A DNA stretch of 18,680 nucleotides from Thermotogaceae bacterium (GTDB lineage Bacteria; Thermotogota; Thermotogae; B21-G9; HyVt-16), in NCBI GenBank assembly GCA_011043375.1, contig DQYP01000056.1, forward strand, positions 1-18,680. The letters run 5' to 3'. The translations under genes and the position numbers were made by a program. Numbering within the stretch: position 1 is the stretch's first letter; every line of letters begins with the position of its first letter. This document shows, piece after piece, positions 15,268 to 18,680 of the stretch. Under the pieces are notes generated by a model that saw only the letters and a program-made list of their open reading frames with translations, did no database searches and was not told the origin of the DNA.

Positions 15268-16266
15268 TCAAACACTCTCTCTAATAACAAGTTCAACATC
15301 GAGTACGATTTTCTTTATCCTTTTTCTTCTTCCTTTTAGACGACTTATCAACATTCTCATGGCTTCAAAACCGAGTTCGTACTTTTTTATTCTTACGGTT
15401 GTCAAAGGCGGATTCACAAGCTCACTATAAAGCACATCGTCGTATCCAACTATAGAAACATCCTCGGGAATCTTGAAACCATTTTCGCGCAAGGCTTTTA
15501 TTGCACCAAAGGCCATTATATCATTGTAACAAAATACACCATCAAAATCTATTCCTTTTTCTATCAATTCAAGTGTTCTTTCATAACCATCCAAAAAATC
15601 GATATCTCCTATGAATACCCTACTTTCATCAAAAGGAATATTCGAATCCTCTAAAGCTTTTTGATACCCTTCTAATCTCATCTTAGCTGGTGATTTCTCT
15701 AAGAATCCATTCAACATGACTATTTTTCTTCTACCTCTGTCTATCAAGTGTTTGGTTGCTAAATAACCTCCCTTTACCTCGTCATTGTATATCTCATCAA
15801 TTTCGATATCATTGAAATGTCTACCCAATATCACAGTTGGGAAATTCATGTTTTCAAGCATTCTTATATCATCATCTTTGGTTTGAACGGGTCCCACTAT
15901 CAATCCATCAACTCTTCTTCCAATCAGAATTTTGATCATATCCTTCTCAATCTTGTAATCTCGTTCTGTGTTGCAGAGTATTATTTGATATCCGTACTTA
16001 CGTGCAGCAGCTTCGATGCCTTTTAATACCTCAGCATAAAATGGATTCGAGTTATCAGCTATGACAACTCCTATTATCCTACTTTTGCTCTGTTTTAAAG
16101 AGCTGGCGGTGAAGTTTTTCACATAACCGAGCTCATCAGCGATTTCAAGGATTCGTTTCTTGGTTTCCTGATTTATATCAGGTTTGTTGTTTAAAGCTCG
16201 CGAAACGGTATTAACTGACACACCTGCTATCCTTGCTATGTCTTTTATCGTAACATATTTTCTCAT
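15268..16266 (-). CDS. LacI/GalR-family transcriptional regulator
   Basis: The N-terminal helix-turn-helix (VTIKDIARIAGVSVNTVSRA) and hinge (about residues 2-57) bind DNA. The rest is a periplasmic-binding-protein-like effector domain starting at SRIIGVVIADNSNPFYAEVL, with later blocks DGVFCYNDIMAFGA and VSIVGYDD. The ligand is unknown; sugars are usual for the family. A GTG at 16275 is in frame, but it is part of the Shine-Dalgarno GGGGTGA, which stands 5 nt before the ATG at 16266. The ATG (332 aa) is therefore preferred. A TAACGTTA palindrome lies 16 bp upstream of the ATG and suggests autoregulation. No sugar transporter or hydrolase is next to it, so the regulon probably includes sites elsewhere. 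Confidence 0.95.
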   Translation of the reverse strand: MRKYVTIKDIARIAGVSVNTVSRALNNKPDINQETKKRILEIADELGYVKNFTASSLKQSKSRIIGVVIADNSNPFYAEVLKGIEAAARKYGYQIILCNTERDYKIEKDMIKILIGRRVDGLIVGPVQTKDDDIRMLENMNFPTVILGRHFNDIEIDEIYNDEVKGGYLATKHLIDRGRRKIVMLNGFLEKSPAKMRLEGYQKALEDSNIPFDESRVFIGDIDFLDGYERTLELIEKGIDFDGVFCYNDIMAFGAIKALRENGFKIPEDVSIVGYDDVLYSELVNPPLTTVRIKKYELGFEAMRMLISRLKGRRKRIKKIVLDVELVIRESV

Positions 16267-16271
16267 AGATT

Positions 16272-16278
16272 TCACCCC
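16272..16278 (-). promoter_or_regulatory. ribosome binding site that decides the lacI-type regulator start
   Basis: GGGGTGA contains the GTG at 16275-16273 and stands 5 nt before the ATG at 16266, so the GTG is part of the site rather than the start. Confidence 0.7.
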
Positions 16279-16280
16279 AA

Positions 16281-16295
16281 ACTAACGTTATTAGT
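16281..16295. promoter_or_regulatory. candidate LacI-family operator (TAACGTTA palindrome)
   Basis: TAACGTTA (16283-16290) is a perfect 8-bp palindrome with the central CG typical of LacI-family operators. Flanking ACTAA and TTAGT form a second, interleaved inverted repeat. It lies in the short gap between the ispE stop and the regulator's ribosome site. A weak promoter-like pair (TTGTGG over the last ispE codons, 17 bp, TAATAA) would put the palindrome at or near the start point, which fits repression of the regulator and downstream genes. Confidence 0.45.
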
Positions 16296-16307
16296 AGCAT
16301 TCATACA

Positions 16308-17159
16308 TTACCACAACCCCGAAATTTCTTTGTTAATTTCTTCTATCTTGTTGCCACCTTCAACGAAAACATATCTACCGATTTTATTTTCTCTCAAGAT
16401 GTAAAAAGCGGGGCCTGAGCCTGTCATACATGAGAAATCTGAATCCTTGTATGCAACTATATCAGATTGATTCAAAATCGCTACCTGTTCAAACACGTTG
16501 AATAAATTTTGCTTTATTTTCTCAATATCTTTATTTTTCAAAGCGGAATATAATTCCAGAGCGTTACCTTTGTGAACAATTCTTTCAGCGTTTTCATCTA
16601 TGAGTTTGTACATTTCAGGGGTTTTAAAATAAAACGGTGGAATTCTCAAATCTACGGACCAATTTTTCAACGAATTAAGTTTTTTGATCAGCTCACCTCT
16701 ACCTCTCACAAGTGCTGTCCCACCAATCAAAAAGAATTTAACATCGCTACCCACATTTTCTGCTAATTCGAGAATCTCCTTGACCTCTACCTCTTTAAGT
16801 TTTGCAAGCAATAGCAACATCCCAGCAGCATCACTGCTCTCTCCACCCAAACCACATGCTTTTGGGATCCTTTTTTTCACAAAAATACGCATCCCTTTAT
16901 CTAAAGAGCCGAAAACACTTTGGAATTCCTTAAATGCCCTAAAAATCGAGTTTTTCTCGTTCCATTTCAAAGAAACATCGTTGCTTTTGAATATCACATC
17001 CTTAGGATTACCATCCATTAACTCCAAATATATTGAATCGTGCAAAGATATGCATTGAAACAAAGATATTATGTTGTGAAATCCATCTTCACGTTTTTCA
17101 ACCACATCGAGATAGAGATTGATCTTAGAGTAACAATAACACTTGTACACCATACTCAC
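16308..17159 (-). CDS. ispE: 4-diphosphocytidyl-2-C-methyl-D-erythritol kinase
   Basis: This 283-aa GHMP kinase of the MEP (non-mevalonate) pathway phosphorylates the 2-hydroxyl of CDP-methylerythritol with ATP. Visible are the N-terminal SKINLYLDVV with catalytic K12, GFHNI, the ATP-binding loop PKACGLGGESSDAAG (99-113) and GSDVKFF with catalytic D139. The length is normal. The start is not certain: GTG at 17159 and ATG at 17153 are both possible, with only AGAAGAAG-like purines upstream. The gene begins 5 bp after the Lon-related protease stop, so the two are in one transcript. Confidence 0.95.
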   Translation of the reverse strand: MSMVYKCYCYSKINLYLDVVEKREDGFHNIISLFQCISLHDSIYLELMDGNPKDVIFKSNDVSLKWNEKNSIFRAFKEFQSVFGSLDKGMRIFVKKRIPKACGLGGESSDAAGMLLLLAKLKEVEVKEILELAENVGSDVKFFLIGGTALVRGRGELIKKLNSLKNWSVDLRIPPFYFKTPEMYKLIDENAERIVHKGNALELYSALKNKDIEKIKQNLFNVFEQVAILNQSDIVAYKDSDFSCMTGSGPAFYILRENKIGRYVFVEGGNKIEEINKEISGLW

Positions 17160-17164
17160 TTCTT

Positions 17165-18680
17165 CTATTTCGCTTTTTTCTTTCCGCTTTTTTTCTTCCT
17201 CCCAGTTTTTCCTTCCAACATATTGTGCATTTTCTCCAATTTCTTGCAGACCAAATAGTTAACTGTATTGCGCGGATAATTTCCACTCTTTAAGAGTTTA
17301 CCGGCCTTTTTATCGGTCATTATCTCGATTGCTTCATCAACGTTACTAACTGCCCAAATATGGAATTTCTTCTCCTTGATTGCTTGCAATATTTCATCTT
17401 TCAACACCAAATTTTCGACATTTGCAGCTGGTATTATAACTCCATGTTCGCCTGTCAATCCTCTCGATTCACAGATTCTAAAGAATCCCTCTACTTTTTC
17501 TGGCACTCCACCAACGGGCTGTATTTCACCATGTTGATTCATAGAACCTGTAACCGCTATGCTCTGCTTCAGTGGAACGTCGGAAATCGCGGATATAACT
17601 GCAAGAGTTTCAGCCAAAGAGGCGCTATCACCTTCCAAATAACTGTAAACCTGTTCAAAGCTTATTGAAACGCTCAAAGATATCGGAGTCTTTTGGGCAT
17701 ACTTCCATCCCAAGAAATTTTCAAGTGTTAATACCGCCTTTCTGTGAATTTTACCACTTAAATCGGCTTCTCTTTGGATATCTATAACCCCCATTTTCCC
17801 AAGATAAGTCTTCGCAGTTATTTTCACGGGCATACCGAACGAGTAATCACCAAGCTCACTAACTGTTAATCCATTTATTTGGCCAATTTCTTTACCCTCG
17901 GTTTCTACCATTATGTTTCCTCTAAGGATCATTTCGTCGTATTTTTCCTGAACCAATCTGACTCTCTCTTCAGCTTTTTCAATAGCCTCTTTAATATCTT
18001 GAGCATCTACTAGCTGCTTGGATTTATTCTTTGCGACTTGATTTGCTTCTATCAATAAGCTTTCTATTTTGTTGAAATTGGTTGAAAGCTTTTGTTTATC
18101 ACCCGAAAGCCTCAAACCAAATTTAACGATCTCTTTACAAGCATCTGCGGAGAAATCAAGTAAAGAATGTTTATTAACGATATTGGATATGAATCGAATA
18201 TATTTCAACGTGTTCTCATCATTCAAATTCATTTCCCAGTCGAACTCAGATTTGATTTTGAACAATTTTCTGAAATCAGGATCATAGTTATACAGCATGT
18301 AATACATGAGTTCACTCCCTATAATGACCACTTTCGTATCTACCGGTATAACTTCTGGCCTGGGAGCTCTCATTGAGGACAATCCGATTCTACCTTCTAT
18401 ATTTTCAATTCTTGCCACTCCAGCTATCAAAGTTTTCTTAAGAGTATCCCAAACATATGGATATCTGAGAACATCAAGGGAATCCATAATCAAGAAACCA
18501 CCGTTCGCTCTATGAATCGAGCCAGGAACTATAAAAGTGTAATCTGTGACCATTATTCCCATCCGTGCTATATATTCAATCTTTCCAAAGACATTAGAAT
18601 AAGTTGGATGCATCTCTTCAATCACAGGGGCACCTTGAAGATGTGAGTTATCAACGAATAGATTGACTTTGTACTTTGAA
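17165..18680 (-). CDS. Lon-related ATP-dependent protease (5' end cut by window)
   Basis: The open frame continues to the right edge: 504 residues are visible, starting SKYKVNLFVDNSHLQGAP. A GTG at 18625 is internal (APVIEEMHP), not a start. This fits the Lon-like family with an AAA_32/LonB-type ATPase rather than canonical Lon. The visible AAA part has GGFLIMDSLDVL, a Walker B-like block. The C-terminal S16 protease domain has the Ser-Lys dyad: the Ser of EGDSAS (visible residue 352, codon 17626-17624) and the Lys of VGGVPEKVEG (residue 395). Their spacing of 43 equals that of E. coli Lon S679-K722. The C-terminus ends in a Lys/Gly tail (GRKKKSGKKKAK). It probably degrades damaged or regulatory proteins in the cytoplasm. 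It is cotranscribed with ispE (5-bp gap). Confidence 0.92.
   Translation of the reverse strand, partial: SKYKVNLFVDNSHLQGAPVIEEMHPTYSNVFGKIEYIARMGIMVTDYTFIVPGSIHRANGGFLIMDSLDVLRYPYVWDTLKKTLIAGVARIENIEGRIGLSSMRAPRPEVIPVDTKVVIIGSELMYYMLYNYDPDFRKLFKIKSEFDWEMNLNDENTLKYIRFISNIVNKHSLLDFSADACKEIVKFGLRLSGDKQKLSTNFNKIESLLIEANQVAKNKSKQLVDAQDIKEAIEKAEERVRLVQEKYDEMILRGNIMVETEGKEIGQINGLTVSELGDYSFGMPVKITAKTYLGKMGVIDIQREADLSGKIHRKAVLTLENFLGWKYAQKTPISLSVSISFEQVYSYLEGDSASLAETLAVISAISDVPLKQSIAVTGSMNQHGEIQPVGGVPEKVEGFFRICESRGLTGEHGVIIPAANVENLVLKDEILQAIKEKKFHIWAVSNVDEAIEIMTDKKAGKLLKSGNYPRNTVNYLVCKKLEKMHNMLEGKTGRKKKSGKKKAK

Noticed and set aside
18623..18625. GTG at 18625 as the start of the Lon-related protease
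   Set aside because: The frame is open to the window edge, and the residues before it (YKVNLFVDNSHLQGAP) are typical conserved family sequence, so the true start is outside.
1..18680. CRISPR array, insertion sequence, prophage or attachment site (including at the tRNA-Thr 3' end)
   Set aside because: No regularly spaced repeats, transposase or integrase genes were seen. The tRNA 3' end runs straight into the tilS leader, and I noticed no second copy of its 3' segment.

Overview
The window is about 18.7 kb of AT-rich bacterial DNA. Every recognisable gene lies on the minus strand, packed with gaps of a few bases or with short overlaps. The protein families and their neighbourhoods point to the phylum Thermotogota (Thermotoga, Pseudothermotoga, Kosmotoga and relatives). 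Clues are a tilS-ftsH-small hotdog thioesterase run, an EF-G-like paralogue near a PhoB/PhoR-type two-component system, a COG2403 cyclic-diphosphoglycerate-synthetase-like protein and a Lon-related protease. Genus cannot be fixed from the sequence alone. Strong Shine-Dalgarno sequences (AGGAGG, GGTGA) are common, and TTG and GTG starts are frequent.

In order of transcription (right to left): the window opens inside a Lon-related ATP-dependent protease gene (5' end missing), followed by ispE (isoprenoid synthesis). Then come a LacI-family regulator with a TAACGTTA palindrome just upstream, a 92-aa three-helix membrane protein and a D-2-hydroxyacid dehydrogenase homologue that lacks the usual catalytic Glu. 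Next is a tRNA-Thr(CGT) gene with a very good sigma-70-type promoter whose -35 overlaps the stop of the dehydrogenase. Directly behind the tRNA is a chain of overlapping genes: tilS (TTG start), ftsH (TTG start), an FlK-like hotdog thioesterase and a B12-binding-type radical SAM protein. A 10-bp perfect stem-loop followed by a T-rich run sits in the first codons of tilS.

A 106-bp gap with a candidate promoter then starts a second unit: an OmpR/PhoB-type response regulator, its PAS-containing histidine kinase, pyrimidine-nucleoside phosphorylase, an exported phosphodiester glycosidase (NAGPA) domain protein, an EF-G-like translation GTPase lacking the switch II His, and a COG2403 P-loop protein that runs off the left edge.

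Most of this is household Thermotogota gene content: protein quality control (FtsH, Lon-like), tRNA supply and modification, isoprenoid precursor synthesis, nucleoside salvage and signalling. I see no mobile element, CRISPR array, toxin-antitoxin pair or obvious new defence system. The most interesting non-coding structure is the tRNA-Thr promoter / tRNA / intragenic hairpin arrangement that leads into tilS-ftsH. The most interesting proteins are three homologues with a changed catalytic residue (EF-G-like, 2-hydroxyacid dehydrogenase, FlK-like thioesterase).
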